Assembly: GCA_022592445.1 (NCBI GenBank)
Contig: JABYQR010000019.1
Location: 1 to 64,000 of the forward strand
Direction: 5' to 3'
DNA: 64,000 bases
Source of the DNA: Cytidiella melzeri
Lineage: Eukaryota; Basidiomycota; Agaricomycetes; Polyporales; Irpicaceae
The notes under the pieces are model-generated. The model did no database searches. It had not been told where the DNA came from and worked only from the letters and a program-made list of their open reading frames with translations. How positions within the stretch are numbered: the stretch's first letter is position 1; every line of letters starts with the position of its first letter. This document shows positions 45,830 to 57,648 of this stretch, in pieces. A program made the position numbers and the translations under genes.

Positions 45830-47088
45830 ATGGACCCCAACCAGCCCGCCGCCCCTGCTGCCCCTGCTGCCCCAGCTGCCCCAGTCACCAACCTGAGCCA
45901 GCAAGACGTCCTGAATATATTGGGCGTCTTGACACAAAGGATGGTAGACCTGACCAATCAGGTGGCTGCACTTGCAGCTGCACAGACACCAGCGGTTGCC
46001 GCTGCTACCCACGCTTCTCGGGAAAGAAGCATCGTTGAGAAACCAGTCTCCTTCAAGGGGAAAACATCGTCGGAAGCTCGGCTCTTCCGTCACGCGTTCA
46101 TAGTATGGGCGCAAAATCAAGGAAAAGCGTTCTTCCAGCAAGACGCGCAAGGCCAGGTCCGAGTGGATAACAATGGCGCGAGGATCTTCGATCCTCACAA
46201 ACTCATCACCAGCGCCTTGTCGTTTATGCAGGAGGACGCTGCCGACTGGGCTCGCCCTCACATCGAGGAGTTGGCCAATAGCAAACCAGCATTTGGAAAT
46301 GACTGGGACACCTTCATCGAGGCTTTCAAAGCCAAATTCGAACCCATTGACGCGGTCATGGAGGCAAAGACAAAGATTGCCAACATGAAGCAGGGTAATA
46401 AAACCTTCGCCGCCCACATCTCCGAGTTTGAGACATGGGCTCCTCGCACTGGCTGGAGCCAGCAGGACCTCTTCGATCGTCTCAAGTCGAGCTTGAGCAC
46501 AGAGTACTTGCAACGTGTCTCGTACTTTCAAACCCGCGCTGCTACCTACGACGCCCTCAAGGACCAGTGCAAGGCAGTCGATGCTCAACTTGCCGACCTC
46601 CGCAACAGCACCGGCAAGGTCATGGTGGACAGTTCGTCGGGGCACGGCAAATCCCATCAGCAGGCGTTCCGCGATCCCAACGCTATGGAGATCGATGCCT
46701 CCCGCTTCTCTGCCTCGTTTGATTCGCTCTTCGCGGGTCTGGGCAAGCAGGAGATCTTCCAGAAATGGAAGAAGGAGATGAGCAAGCGTTGCTCGGTTTG
46801 TGGGTCGGAGAACCACAAGAAGCGGGACTCGAAGCACCCGGATGACCCGGTTTGCAACCACTGCGGTGGTACCGGTCACTGGGGGCGGTTTGCCTGAAAC
46901 GGCTTCAAGGCGTCCCTAAGGGACAAAAAGTTGCTGCAACCTCGTCGACCTCGTCGACCGCTACCACTGCAGCCAAGCAAGACGCGTCCAACGACAAGGA
47001 TGCTAAGATTGCTGCGCTCAAGGACATGCTGGACATCCAGAAGAAGCAAATGGATGAAATGGCTGCCAAAATCAATGCGGTTTTTTGA
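45830..47088 (+). pseudogene. Gag of the nested element, one frameshift at the zinc knuckle
   Basis: The frame from ATG 45830 (MDPNQPAAPAAPAAPAAP) runs 355 codons through a Ty3-type capsid region (FKGKTSSEARLFRHAFIVWA, WDTFIEAFKAKFEP, DLFDRLKSSLSTEYL) into cysteine pairs (CSVCGSENH and CNHCGGTGHWGRF) and stops at 46895-46897. The last zinc-binding cysteine and the tail are found in the -1 frame, which continues to 47088 with a coiled-coil-like end (KIAALKDMLDIQKKQMDEM). A single-base deletion near 46890 explains this. The tail stops at a TTTTTTGA run, the same place as the frameshift site in the right-hand element. Confidence 0.85.
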
Positions 47089-47097
47089 AGCGGACTC

Positions 47098-50000
47098 GTG
47101 ACACAGCCGCAGCTGCGAGTCCCCCAGATACCCTGTCCCTGCCTCCTTGCCGTCCTCGTCCTCTGCCTCGTCTTCCTCGTGTACAACGTCTACTCCATGC
47201 CCGTCGTCTACTATCTCCTCGTGTACTATATCGTCGCTAGATCGGTTATCGTCTCATTTCCGTGTACATGTACTAGTTAAAGGTCTGAATAGAAGCATTC
47301 GCGTTCCTGCTATGATCGATTCAGGAGCCACGGCTTTATTCATCAGTCACCAGTTCGTCAAGAAGCATAAGATTATTCAGCACCCGCTCGAAAGGGTCAT
47401 CTCATTGCATAACATTGACGGAACTAAGAATAAAGCTGGCGGATTAACGCACTTCGTTCGCCTCACACTCACAGTAGGAGATCACACGGAAAAAGCAGAG
47501 TTTCTTGTCACGGACTTAGGTCTAGAAGATGTCATTCTTGGGCTACCATGGCTCAAGCGCGTAAACCCTACCGTTAACTGGGAAAAGGAGAAATGACAAT
47601 TCCGAGCGGCTCGGAAGAATCTCCTGACGAACCTTTCCAGAAGGTGACGGTAACGCAAAGAACGTAGCAGTGGGTTAAAGCCGGTATTATCCAAGACACC
47701 ACTGACGAAGTCTGGTGTATGGCCGGCTTCACCTACTCTACTAAGCTTGCTGCCGAAGCAAACGAAGCTAAAGCTCAACGCTCCTTCGAAGACATGTTCC
47801 TCAGAGTACATAGACACGCTAAAGTCTTCTCTGAGGAAGAGTCTAATCGGCTACCCCAGCATCAGCCCTGGGACCATTCGATTGATCTCAAACCAGACGC
47901 TCCTGAGACATCAAATCGAAAGTTTACCTATGCCCCTGAATGAACAAGCCGAGCTTGACAAGTTCATCAGGAGAACCTATCAAAGGTTACATCACGCCTT
48001 CAAGTCTCCGATGGCTTCTCCAGTCTTTTTATCAAAAGAAGGAAACAAACTCCGACTTATTCAGGACTACAGCAAACTCAACGACATCACTGTAAAGAAC
48101 GTTACCCCTACCGCTTGCTACCGACATATCAACAAGCTCAAGGGTGCAAAGATCTTCACAAATTCGATGTTCGTTGGGGATATCACAATGTCCGAATCAA
48201 AGAAGGAGATGATACAAAGCGGCTTTCGTTACCAACCGAGGACTCTTCGAACCTAAGTCATGTTCTTCGGTCTCACAAACTCACCCGCTACCTTCCAAGC
48301 TCTGATGGACAACATCTTCGCCGACCTCGTCGCCGAGGGCAAGGTGGCTGTCTATCTAGATGACATCTTGATCTGGAGCAACAACCTGACAGAGCACCGC
48401 AAGGTTGTACATGAAGTCCTCGAGCGACTTCAACAGCACGACTCTACCTCGGCCGGAAAAGTGCGAGTTTGAGAAATCTGAGATCGAATACCTCGGGTTG
48501 ATCATTCGCGCCGGCGAAGTAGCTATGGACCCTGTCAAAGTCCAAGCAGTTTCTACGTGGCCCACACCCAAGAACCTCAAAGAAGTCAGAGGATTCATCG
48601 GGTTTGCCAACTTCTACGCCGCTTCATTCAGACTTCTCAAAGCACGCACGGCCTCTACACGACCTGACTAAGAAGGACGTACCGTTCGTCTGGGGTCCAG
48701 CACAAGAGACTGCCTTCACGCTGCTAAAGAAGGCCTTTACCACTAAGCCTATCTTGGCAGTCTGGGACCCTGAACTCCCTACACGTCTAGAAGTCGATGC
48801 CTCGGGCTATGCGACCGGTGGAATCATCTCCCAGAAATCAAAGGAAGATGGATTCTACCACCCTATCGCCTACCGGTCCGCCTCTATGACTGAAGCAGAG
48901 CGTAACTACGAAATCTTTGATCGGGAGATGTTAGCCATCACCGAGGCTCTCAAAGATTGGCGCCACTACCTTGAGGGGCTCAAGGAACCGTTTGAGATCT
49001 GGACAGATCACGCAAACCTGCAGTACTGGAAGACTGCGCAACACCTCACTCGACGTCAAGCACGTTGGTCATTACTCTTGGCTGACTTCGACTTCGTGTT
49101 GGTACACAAGCCCGGTAGTACCATGATACATGCTGATCCTCTCTCTCGTCTTCACTCTCACGCTGTCACGGACGAAGAAGACAACAAGGATCAGGTGGTA
49201 CTGAAACCGGAACACTTCCGGATCCTCGCTACTAGTGCACTCGCCACTGCTTCTCCACTCGAATCAAAGATCCGAGAATGCACGGAGCAAGAAGCAGAAG
49301 TCGCACAAGCTCTCGCTACCCTTCGCAAGAAGGGTCCTCGCAAACTTGTCGCGGTTTACTCGAATGGGAAGAGAGTGACGGGCTCATCTATTACAAGGGA
49401 AAACTCTACATCCCTAACAACAAAGAGCTCCGTCACGAAATCGTCAAATCTTGCCATGACGCACCCGCGGCTGGTCATCCGGGCAAACATGGCACCATAG
49501 AGCTAGTCTCACGACACTATTGGTGGCCAAAGATGAATGCTTCATCGAGACTTACGTACTAGGTTGTGATCGCTGCCAACGCTACAAGTCAGCTCCACAC
49601 CCTAAAGCAGTACTACAGCCTCAGGAAACTCCGGCCGGACCTTGGGAACACGTCGGAGTAGATCTCATCACTCAGCTGCCACCCTCTAAGGGATTTGATT
49701 CGATCGCGGTCTACGTCGACCATTACTCCGATCAAACGCACATCATCCCTACTACCACTAAGGTTAACGCTGAGGGATTGCCGATCTACACTACAAGGAA
49801 GTATTCCGACTTCACGGCATTCCCAAAAGGTGTTCTCTGACCGAGGACCCCAGTTTGCAGCGCGCTTCATGCGTGCGCTCTATCACCGCCTGGCATAGAG
49901 ACTGGTTTTACGACCGCCTATCATCCGCAAGGAAATGGCAAAGTCGAACGCAAAAACCAGGATATCGAACAGTATCTGCGTCTATTCTGTCAGCAACGAC

Positions 50001-50859
50001 AAGACGACTGGGTCGATCATCTACCGGCGGCTGAGTTTGCACTCAACTCGCGAGTACACGCGGGTAACTCCCAAACACCGTTTGAAGTCATCTATGGATA
50101 TCGCCCCGACTTCACCATACCAGTCGGCAAGCGAAGCAATATCCCTTCACTCGATGAGCGCCTTGATAATATGGCTCGAGTACGAAAGGAGACCGAAGCA
50201 GCTCTTCGTCTAAGCAAAGAAAAGATGAAGCAACTCTATGAGTCTGAGAAGCGCTCTCCACGCGTCTTCCAAGTAGGGGACATGGTCTGGCTGAACGCTA
50301 AGAACGTCCAGATCCACCAGGCTACCCCTAAACTCGGTCCTCGACAACTCGGCCCGTACAAGGTCATCGAACGCATTGGCGATCTCGATTACAAACTCGA
50401 TCTACCCAGCTATCTCCGAATCCACCCCGTCTTCCATATCAACCGTCTAAGTCCCTGGCACGACAACGGCAAAGACGTACCTCCACCTCCTGATCCTATC
50501 GTCATAGAAGGAGAAGAACAGTACGTCGTCGAAAAGTGCTAGACAGCAGGCTACACGGACGTTGGAAGAAATTGCAATTCCTTGTCAAATGGGAAGGGTA
50601 TTCAGACGGACACAATAGCTGGGAACCAGTAGAAAACCTCGAGAATAGTCAAGAAGCGATTGACGACTTCTACAAAGCAAACCCCGGAGCGCCCCGGGTC
50701 ATCAAAGCTTCACTCTTCGCGGATCTCCGCTCGCACTTTCGGGAATTCAATACCCAGACCGACCCCGCTTTCCTTCGCACGATCTATCCATCTACATACG
50801 ATCTTAGCTGGGATGAAGGCAAACACATCGGTCTGGATATCTCAAGAACATCACACTGA
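47098..50859 (+). pseudogene. Pol of the nested element, many frame breaks
   Basis: In order: retropepsin (AMIDSGATALFIS, then ILGLPWLKRVNPTVNW), RT pieces (MFFGLTNSPATFQALMDNIF, VAVYLDDILIW), RNase H (RLEVDASGYATGGIIS, YEIFDREMLAITEAL), integrase zinc region (HDAPAAGHPG, CDRCQRYK), integrase core start (GVDLITQLPPSKGFDSIAVY) and a C-terminal chromodomain (LQFLVKWEGYSDGHNSWEP). These lie in alternating frames. I count at least eight shifts or stops, including loss of the expected RT core KFDVRWGYHN from the main frame near 48160. It cannot make a working polyprotein. The final stop is at 50857-50859. Confidence 0.9.
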
Positions 50860-51011
50860 CGGGTAACGTCGAGTCAACGACACCAGAAGGGGAGAAACTT
50901 CCTAGCATCCTTCTGACTAGACAATCGGGGCAATTCTGCTGAATCCCTGTAGACGGGTAGAAGACCTCTATCACCACAGCACAGTGATGCTTCGCGAGGA
51001 CGCTCGATTTT

Positions 51012-51024
51012 AGGAGGGGGGTAA
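51012..51024 (+). promoter_or_regulatory. Polypurine tract of the nested element
   Basis: AGGAGGGGGGTAA directly before the 3' LTR start TGTCATGG. Confidence 0.85.
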
Positions 51025-51783
51025 TGTCATGGATGGCCTGACTAGCCCTTAATTTTCGCAATTTACCTCTTGTTTTTATCTGTAAAACTCCGGGCTACAA
51101 CCTAGTTTCAATTCTCTCTGCATAAACTCCTTTGCACGTCTATTAAGCGCCCGTATCACGTGGCTTAGACGCTCCACACGGTCACATTACTTGCTACTAC
51201 GTCACACTGGCATGTGACTTAGCTTAAGTAAGACCACATGGCTACAACCACATGGCTCAGCCCATAGCTAGGGTTTGACGTCATAGATACCGTTCACATG
51301 GACTCCTTATTGTTCTTTCCCTATTGTTCTCTTTATGGAAGGATGTTCTCACAGGTGTGGGAATGGAATACAATAGTTGGTCTCCTTTTAGATAGATTCT
51401 CTCACGAGTAGAGTTCTTGGCAAGGTCTAGACAATAGCTATTGTTCTCCTTTAGGTAGTTCTTTTGTTCTTCGTTCACACGGCTTCTTGCAAAGCCTGCC
51501 CTCAACATGGTCTGTGCGCAGGTCCCTGAAGTCTATATAAGATGCTGCATGTACGCTCCTAGCCCCCCATCTCGACCTCTTGGTCTTTACTGGGCTAGGT
51601 AAGCAACCCCCCTCTTGTACTACATAGCTGGTAGTCACAATACTAACTTGGTCTTTACTGGGCTAGACATCTGTATAAGATTTATAGCTGGTGAGAGTAT
51701 TGTGCTTCACGCCTACCACCACCACTTCGTCGTCATCCACTTCGTGTCCCTGTCTGCCGCGTCGAACCCTTGTCTCCGCGACA
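51025..51783 (+). repeat. 3' LTR of the nested element
   Basis: 759 bp. Compared with 44123-44882 I see one missing A (ataaactcc against ataaaactcc) and one substitution near the end (ctgccgcg against cttccgcg); otherwise it looks identical. Confidence 0.95.
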
Positions 51784-51788
51784 CGGTA
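51784..51788. repeat. Right target-site duplication CGGTA
   Basis: Exact repeat of 44118-44122. Joining the two flanks with one copy restores the outer integrase reading. Confidence 0.95.
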
Positions 51789-54664
51789 GTCATTGTAGAT
51801 TCTATCCCTAGCATTTTACACCATTCCTGGAATAAATCTGCTGCGAATTGTGGACCTCAGTCAGAAATGATCTGCAAAGGTAACCCATGAAGGGTCCAAA
51901 CTCTCTCGTAGAGTAGAGCTGCAAGATCTTTTGCCGAGAACTCGTTTACGATAGGGAAGAAGTGCGCCCTTTTGGTGAGGCGGTCTACGACTACGCAGAT
52001 AGCATTGAAGCCATCAGACTCTGGTAACTGAGTAATCAAGTCGACAGTCATGATATTCCATGGTTCGGCCGGAACCGGATTAGGGATGAGTGGTCCATAA
52101 GGCTGTTGCGGACGAGTCTTCATCTGCTGACATGTGTCACAGCCTTTCACGTATTTCTTGACATTGGTGGTTAAACCTGGCCACCAGTAGTTTCTCGAGA
52201 TCAGTTCGTACGTTTTCCATCTGCCAGGATGTCCGGCAGAAGGTGGATCGTGATGCATCTGGATGAATTGACGTCTTAGATCTAATTTCTGATCTTTGGG
52301 GATGTAGACTTTTCCACGGTATAGGAGTAATCCGTTCTCAAAATTCCATTCCTCTAGTGATTCTTGAACTCCCTAGGACCAGAGTTAAGTAACTGCTGAT
52401 AGTCCTTGGTAACTTCATCGTTCATGAGTGCTTCCTTGACCCGTCTTAGGATTTCATCATTGTTGATAGGCAAGTCATGAGAGTTTTCGATAGCAGAGAT
52501 TGCAAAAAACTCGGGTTTAAGGAGAATTTTGTCCTCGTTATCGGAATTTACCCCCTCTTCATGATCTGGCCTCCTGGACAGAGGATCTGCGGTAAGCATG
52601 GTCTTTCCGGGTTTGTGCCGGAGCACAAAATTGAATCGCGTGAGGTATAACGCCCATCGCGCTTGTCTCCGAGTCAGCTTCTGGGCATTCCTGAAATATG
52701 TCAGGTTTTGGTGATCTGACCATATTTCTACGGTAATCGGATGTCCCTCCAGATGTTGACGATACTCTTCCAGGGCGCGGATAATAGCCAACAACTCTTT
52801 GTCGTATATCTCATAGTTACGTTCATGGACGTTGAGTGATTTAGAGTAGAAGGCTACTGGATGCCACAGCTTGTCAGCTGGGTCCAGTTGTGATAGTACC
52901 GCTCCTGTAGCAAAGTCACTAGCGTCTGTTTCCAGACGGAAAGGGTTTTTGTCATCTGGTATTCGCAGAATGGGTGCTGACGTAAAAGCCTGTTTCAGAC
53001 TTTGGAAGGCCTGTTCCTGAGCATCTTTCCAGATCCAGGATTGGTCCTTCTTTGTAAGAATAGTGAGCGGTTTCGCATGTTTAGCAAAGTCCTTGATGAA
53101 ACGCCGATAGAAGTTGGCAAAGCCTAAGAAGGCTTGGACTTGCTTAACCTTTTCAGGTCGCGGCCACTCAGTAACTCCGGTGAGTTTAGCTGGATCCATC
53201 TTGATGTGTCCGTGAGAAATGATCATGCCAAGGTACTCAATGCAATCTTTTTCAAAAAAGCATTTTTCTGGTTTGGCAAATAGATCGTTCTTGCGTAGAC
53301 GCTTGAGCACTTCCTGTGTGATGCGACGGTTTTCCTTCTTGTCTTCAGTGAAGATGAGGATGTCGTCGAGATACACCATGACATGTCCTTCTAAGATCAA
53401 ATCACTCAGAATTTCATTCATCATGGCTTGGAACGTTGCAGGTGCGTTGCTGAAACCAAAATACATCACCTTGGCTTCGAAAAGACCACGGTGTGTAATG
53501 AACGCCGTCTTCCATTCGTCACCCTTTCGGATGCGACTGTTATTGTATCCCCATCTAAGATCAATCTTTGAGAAGACCTTAGCCTTGCTTAACGAATTGA
53601 TTAAATTGTTGATGCGAGGTATGGGGTACCGGTTTTTCACCGTGATGTCGTTCAGTTTTCGGTAATCTTGCACAAGGCGCAACGAGCCATCTTTCTTCTT
53701 GACGAAGAACACAGGTGCTGCAATCGGACTTTTTGATTTGCGGATGTAACCTTTTCGGAGTTCCTCTTCGATCCATTGATCTAGAGAATTCTTTTCCATT
53801 GGAGACAGCGGGTATAGTTTAGCCGCTTTGGGAAGGGAGGCACCTTCCTCAAATTTGATCGCGTGATTGTACGGTTTGCGTAACAGCATGCACCCTGATC
53901 TTTTCTTTGAAAAGACGTCACCAAATTCCCATAGATATTTTGGTACTAATGGCTTCCAATTGACGGATTCTTGCTTGTCAAAGCCGTCTTCAAAGCCCTC
54001 ATCTTCCTTTCCAGAAAGTTCAGTGATTATTTCTGCTATTTCTTGGTCTTCTGGATTGCCCAAGTCAATCCAGTGAATGTGAGGGTTGTCTGGGTTGACA
54101 CTTCCTATTACGTCCAGGTTGTCTGACACCGAACATCCCTTAGGTAACTCAAGTTCATCGATCTCTTCTTGAGTTACAGTGATGTTTTTACGAGCTCTTG
54201 GGGCACAGAGCTCAGGACATCTGGTAAATCTCCACTCGCCATTTGCCCAATCTATCTCCGGATTGTGGCGGCGTAAGAAGGTCATCCCAATAATCATTTG
54301 TTTACTACCGAGATCAGTAACAAGCATGTGTTGTCTTGCTCTGTGCAAACCTATTTCTTAGGTATGCATGTACTGAGTGAGTGATTTGACCATCTTTATT
54401 GGGAGTACCGTCGACGTTGATGACGTTAAACGGTGATGCCAGTTGATTTGTTACCAGATTGTTACTTTCAACCACTGACTTACTGATGAACGTGGTTGTG
54501 GCTCCTGAATCTACCAGAGCTTTGACCTGCACTTTCTTTCCATGTACCCAAATTGTAACCGGTAGAAAAAATGAATTCTTTGAATGCGCTACATTTTTGA
54601 CAGTATCTACGGTACAAAGATCAAGGGTATCAGGGCCTAAGTGTTCATGTTTGCAGGGAGTCAC
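51789..54664 (-). pseudogene. Outer pol, N-terminal part: protease, RT, RNase H, integrase start
   Basis: Sense order: protease (KALVDSGATTTFIS) in the frame starting at 54664, a frameshift near 54350, then a 664-codon frame to 52354 with IIGMTFLRRHNPEIDW, RT core (SKIDLRWGYNN, MVYLDDILIF) and RNase H (RLETDASDFATGAVL, YEIYDKELLAI). A second frameshift lies near 52360. The integrase zinc region (HHDPPSAGHPG, CDTCQQMK) and the first catalytic Asp (VDLITQLPESDGFNAICVVVD) follow. At 51857-51859 TGA stands where the DRGPQF arginine codon is expected. The frame then runs to the insertion point at 51788. It is therefore broken at least three times besides the insertion. Confidence 0.9.
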
Positions 54665-56145
54665 ATGACGCTTCGGAAAAAATCCTTGCCCTTGGTTGGC
54701 TTTTTCCCTTTACCCTTGTCAGGGGACGGGTGAGGAGTCGAAGGTTCATCATCTTCCGTTGGAACCTCCTCAATATGAGCCGCCAATTCTAAACGCGCGG
54801 AATTTACGTTTTTTGCTTTAGACAACGAAGTCTTAGGGGCTTCGGCCTCGCTGTCCGACCCAGAGTCCTCGGCATCTGCTGCCCGAATCTTGTTCGGCGC
54901 CGAAGACTTGCCATCCTTCTTCACTTCCTTCTTCTTATCATTGGGCTTCTTCTTTAGGCCGTTAAGGTTGCACTCATCCGTATTATGTCCTTTCGACTTG
55001 TGGATGTGGCAGAACTTCTCCAACTTTTCAGTTGAGTTCACCTCTTTGCCCTTGCCCTTGTTCCGCTTCTCATTCTTCTTTTTCTTTTTGTCCACAGCGT
55101 CCACCTCCATGGGAGTGGACGTATCCTTCTCCTTTGCAAAGATCTGGCCCTGTGCTTTCTCCGGATAGACCTTCTTGTGGATATTGAGCAAGAGGTCGAG
55201 GAACTGAGGCCATGTGGTATGGATTTGATTTTCATCTTTCCCAATCATTATGAGCCTCATATCCTTCTCGATGACGTGCTTGAGCTTATGAATAAGCAAG
55301 TCGTCCTCGTATCCAGAAAGCCTGCCAAGCGTGCGGAAGCGTTCCGCGTACTTGACGAAGTTCTTGTGCGCCAAATCCGTATTGTTAAACAAGGCATTAA
55401 GCTCCTTTCGAGTGCCCTCCTTGTTGTCCCGTTGACCGTATTGTACCTTGAGCTCGTTCTCGAACTCTTCCCATGTTCCAATTGTCTGACCCTTTGTCAG
55501 CTTCTTGATCCACGGCTCCATGTATTGAGCCGCCGTGCCTGAGAGCCGGTTCATCGCGACGGCAACACGTTGCCTGTCAGTAGCAACGTTCACGTGGACA
55601 AGCCACAGAGAGATCTTGTTCAACCACTCGTTGAGCTTGACCTTGCCATTGGTGCCGTTGAACTCCGGTGGTTCGCCAATCTTAGGCTGGCGCGAGGATC
55701 CTCCTTGTCCTTGCGACAAGGGAAGCTTGTTGATCTGGTTGACCACATTTGTGATCGTTGTCTTGACCATTTCGAGGTCAGTGTCCATCTGCTGGACTTG
55801 CGTGTCGGCAGCGGACTGCGAATATAGGTCTTGAGCGACCTTATTGACGTATTCCTGGAGGTTATCCTCCAGCAATGACAACTGATTGTTCCAGATGAGA
55901 ACCATTTGATTCATCATATTATGAACGATAGCAGTTGTTGCTTCTCCTTCAACCGTGCGAGTAAAAGCCCTTTGGGCTATGGTGAGGTTGTGGAAAATGT
56001 GCTGCTCAAAATTCTCGACAGAAGGGTTATAAACAATTGGCGTAATCTTGCCAAAAGGAACTGAATGGGTGAGGTTAGCAGCGGGGGCAGCGCTGGATCC
56101 GGCGTTGGATTGAGTGGCCATTGCTTCTAATTTCTTAGTTAGCAA
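54661..56145 (-). CDS. Gag of the outer element, intact
   Basis: 494 residues from ATG 56145 (MATQSNAGSSAAPAAN) to TGA 54661-54663. The capsid-like region reads FNGTNGKVKLNEWLNKISLW, WEEFENELKVQYGQRD and LFNNTDLAHKNFVKYAERF. A nucleocapsid-type motif CHIHKSKGHNTDEC has the C-x2-H-x4-H-x4-C spacing, a known variant in gypsy elements. Long Lys/Asp/Glu-rich linkers follow. Near the end the heptamer T TTT TTC (54682-54676) stands in the zero frame, 13 bases before the stop codon. The pol frame lies at -1 and overlaps the stop, so a programmed -1 shift fits. Confidence 0.9.
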   Translation of the reverse strand: MLTKKLEAMATQSNAGSSAAPAANLTHSVPFGKITPIVYNPSVENFEQHIFHNLTIAQRAFTRTVEGEATTAIVHNMMNQMVLIWNNQLSLLEDNLQEYVNKVAQDLYSQSAADTQVQQMDTDLEMVKTTITNVVNQINKLPLSQGQGGSSRQPKIGEPPEFNGTNGKVKLNEWLNKISLWLVHVNVATDRQRVAVAMNRLSGTAAQYMEPWIKKLTKGQTIGTWEEFENELKVQYGQRDNKEGTRKELNALFNNTDLAHKNFVKYAERFRTLGRLSGYEDDLLIHKLKHVIEKDMRLIMIGKDENQIHTTWPQFLDLLLNIHKKVYPEKAQGQIFAKEKDTSTPMEVDAVDKKKKKNEKRNKGKGKEVNSTEKLEKFCHIHKSKGHNTDECNLNGLKKKPNDKKKEVKKDGKSSAPNKIRAADAEDSGSDSEAEAPKTSLSKAKNVNSARLELAAHIEEVPTEDDEPSTPHPSPDKGKGKKPTKGKDFFRSVM

Positions 56146-56291
56146 AGGATAAGCAAAATACTATTTCCAGTATAAGAAGAAGAGAAACACCACTTTTCAC
56201 ACAATGAACTCATGTCAGAGTTGTTTTCACACATTAAATCCTTTTCAGGAAGTTGTCACCGAGTAAAATGAGGCTTGTCAGCCAATACATT

Positions 56292-57070
56292 TTATTCCAT
56301 TTCCGCATATACAAAGGCGTTCATTTCAAACAGCCCTTCTAGTAACTCTAAGATGTAACCCCATCTCCGGTGTATGTCCACAAAACTAATTCTACCCAAA
56401 CTTTTCAAGTCCTTTTTCAACATTCTCCATTCCCTATTCAACATCTTATCCGTATGGTTCTCCTTGAACCACTGTTCTATCATGTAGACCCAACCAATCA
56501 GCAACTGAACATTTTCGCGACGAGTGTTGAGCCGTGCATCCGAAGATTGGCCACCACTTGCAAAAGAGGCGTTCAGCTTGTTGAGCACAGGCTCAAGCCT
56601 TTGACAGGCTGCTGTGATCATGGGTTCGAATTCCTGTTGATGAAGCATAAGCTTCGTCTTACGGAAGTGGAGATTGGAGGGAAGAGGAGTGGGAGTGGGA
56701 ACATGAGTGCGACTATTTTGATCTTTGATTCGCTGAAGAAGAGTGAGCTTGTCAGCTTTCTCCTTCTCCTGCTTCTCAATATCATCGAGAAGACTTCGCT
56801 GAGACATGAGGCTGGAGAGCTGTCTCATACGAGCTTGGTTCTCCTCATGCTCAATGGTGGTGCGAGCTTGCTCTTCGAGGTCGATCCTCTTGATGAGAGG
56901 TTTGTTGTCAGGGTACTTGACACGGCGAGGCTTGCCGGTGTCCTTGAACTTTTCAGAGTCTCCTTGGAGACTGCAAAGCGTTCTTGAAGTCCAGTGACTT
57001 CATTGCGGACGGGGATAGAGTAGGTGGCCTTGCGGCCGGTCTTAGCAGCTAAGTAGTGGGAGAGTGGCAT
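56292..57070 (-). pseudogene. Pre-gag ORF (ORF0) of the outer element, one frameshift
   Basis: Starts at ATG 57070 (MPLSHYLAAKTGRKATYSIP) and ends at 56292. A frame change near 56960 is needed to continue into KPRRVKYPDNKPLIKRIDLEE, then a Gln/Glu/Arg coiled-coil-like stretch (MSQRSLLDDIEKQEKEKADK) and the final REWRMLKKDLKSLGRISFVD. That end aligns with REWQLLDWGCKAIGKVSFKQ of the nested element's ORF0, so the extra gene is shared. Unlike the other two, this copy has methionines and an ATG start. An unrecognised intron instead of a frameshift is possible. Confidence 0.65.
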
Positions 57071-57634
57071 GGTAACTGTGTGACAAAGTGTAATGAGCTT
57101 GTCAGCTCAGTGGTGTGCAAAACAAATCTCCATAAAGGAGAGGTCCTGTGTGTGCGTGGGGTAGTGCCGGCGTTGGCCTGGACTCTCTCTCTAGGTCCAG
57201 TGGTGTATAGGATCTCCGTCACGGTTCCACCCGTGCGGCAAATGGTTGGCGGATCAGTATTACACTGACCCTAAGTCCGGCCAGAACCAGTTACCTGTCT
57301 ACGTGCCTAGGCACTCATGGGTTTCTAGTCCTGTTGTCTAGCTCTTATAACGAGCTGTCTGACACCAGACTCCACTATTGCCTGTGGGGAGGCACACTTT
57401 CATCATGTTGGCATAATGCCAACCCCTGCTCTGATCAGCTCTAGGAGCGTCGGGCGAGAGGGTGATTCAAGTTGTGCACATCAAGGCAAAGCCTAGACAT
57501 GACTACCACTTAAAGCCTATGGTCCGGCTACCTCTATGTCTAGACGGTTTGTAAAGGGGCCCACGCACAGGCACAAGACCTAGAAGAAAGGGGAAGAAAC
57601 CTCCAGCACGTCCAGAGACATGAGGGAGTAGGGG

Positions 57635-57646
57635 CAGTCTTATCCA
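57635..57646 (-). promoter_or_regulatory. Self-type primer-binding site of the outer element
   Basis: Sense TGGATAAGACTG, two bases after the 5' LTR end, is the exact reverse complement of sense CAGTCTTATCCA at 57784-57773 inside the LTR, 34 bp downstream of the TATATATA box (57818-57811). Confidence 0.75.
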
Positions 57647-57648
57647 AA

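Larger units (their letters stand above)
44123..51783 (+). mobile_element. Nested Ty3/gypsy chromovirus, recent insertion, defective pol
   Basis: 7661 bp with LTRs 44123-44882 and 51025-51783, flanked by the 5-bp duplication CGGTA. Internal order: self-primer binding site, methionine-free pre-gag ORF, gag, protease, RT, RNase H, integrase, chromodomain, polypurine tract. The LTRs differ by one substitution and one single-base indel as far as I can compare by eye. It interrupts the integrase gene of the outer element in the opposite orientation. Confidence 0.95.

Noticed and set aside
45241..46879. Long minus-strand frames opposite the nested gag and pre-gag ORF
   Set aside because: They have no domain motifs and mirror the codon pattern of the plus-strand gag, which has capsid and zinc-knuckle features.
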